Assembly (NCBI GenBank): GCA_031275525.1
Contig: JAISOP010000197.1
Location: forward strand, 1-5,746
Length of the DNA stretch: 5,746 nucleotides
Source: Tannerella sp.
GTDB lineage: Bacteria; Bacteroidota; Bacteroidia; Bacteroidales; Tannerellaceae
Reading direction: 5' to 3'
Numbering within the stretch: position 1 is the first letter of the stretch; each line of letters begins with the position of its first letter. This document shows positions 5,714-5,746 of this stretch, piece by piece. The notes under the pieces are model-generated. The model made no database searches, was not told the DNA's origin, and saw nothing but the letters and a program-made list of their open reading frames with translations. Made by a program: the position numbers and the translations under genes.

Positions 5714-5746
5714 CTGCCTTTCTCTAAAAACTCCCAACGCTACGCT

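Noticed and set aside
5724..5746. Possible 3' end of a minus-strand gene entering from the right (RSVGSF then TAG)
   Set aside because: Only six codons are visible and another minus-strand frame is also open here. A convergent gene would fit the symmetric stem-loop, but the sequence is too short to support a call.

Overview
The window looks like an ordinary chromosomal stretch from a Bacteroidota bacterium, most likely order Bacteroidales (Parabacteroides/Bacteroides-like). This rests on two perfect TAnnTTTG (-7 type) promoter elements, A-rich leaders without clear Shine-Dalgarno sequences, a TatA/TatC pair with no TatB-like gene beside it, and the style of the intergenic repeats. The genus is an inference and cannot be fixed from this sequence alone.

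Layout. Positions 1-54 may be the last codons of a plus-strand gene that enters from the left. Positions 55-376 hold no credible gene. They are packed with secondary structure: two small hairpins (55-69 and 85-108), a third at 124-156, and a composite inverted-repeat element (201-347) with a strong GC-rich hairpin in its centre and a run of five heptamers at its right end. From 4631 down to 377 there is a tight minus-strand gene run, in transcription order: tatA, tatC, a bifunctional class A penicillin-binding protein, and a CvfB/YitL-type S1-domain protein. Spacing is 5 bp between tatA and tatC, an 8-bp overlap between tatC and the PBP gene, and 13 bp between the PBP gene and cvfB, so the four are very probably one transcript. 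A 133-bp divergent intergenic region (4632-4764) holds back-to-back promoters, one for the tatA run and one for fabD on the plus strand (4765-5646). Downstream of fabD lies a 24-pair stem-loop (5648-5713) built from short direct repeats.

How the genes relate. The minus-strand run joins export of folded proteins (TatA/TatC), peptidoglycan polymerisation and cross-linking (PBP) and an RNA-binding regulator (CvfB-like). These are mostly cell-envelope functions. fabD, read the other way, supplies malonyl-ACP for fatty acid and hence membrane synthesis. All five full genes look intact, with their catalytic motifs present.

I found no new multi-gene system, mobile-element gene, CRISPR array, tRNA or rRNA. 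The parts least explained by known genes are the repeat-rich intergenic regions at 55-376 and 5647-5746, and the shared upstream region of the two divergent promoters.
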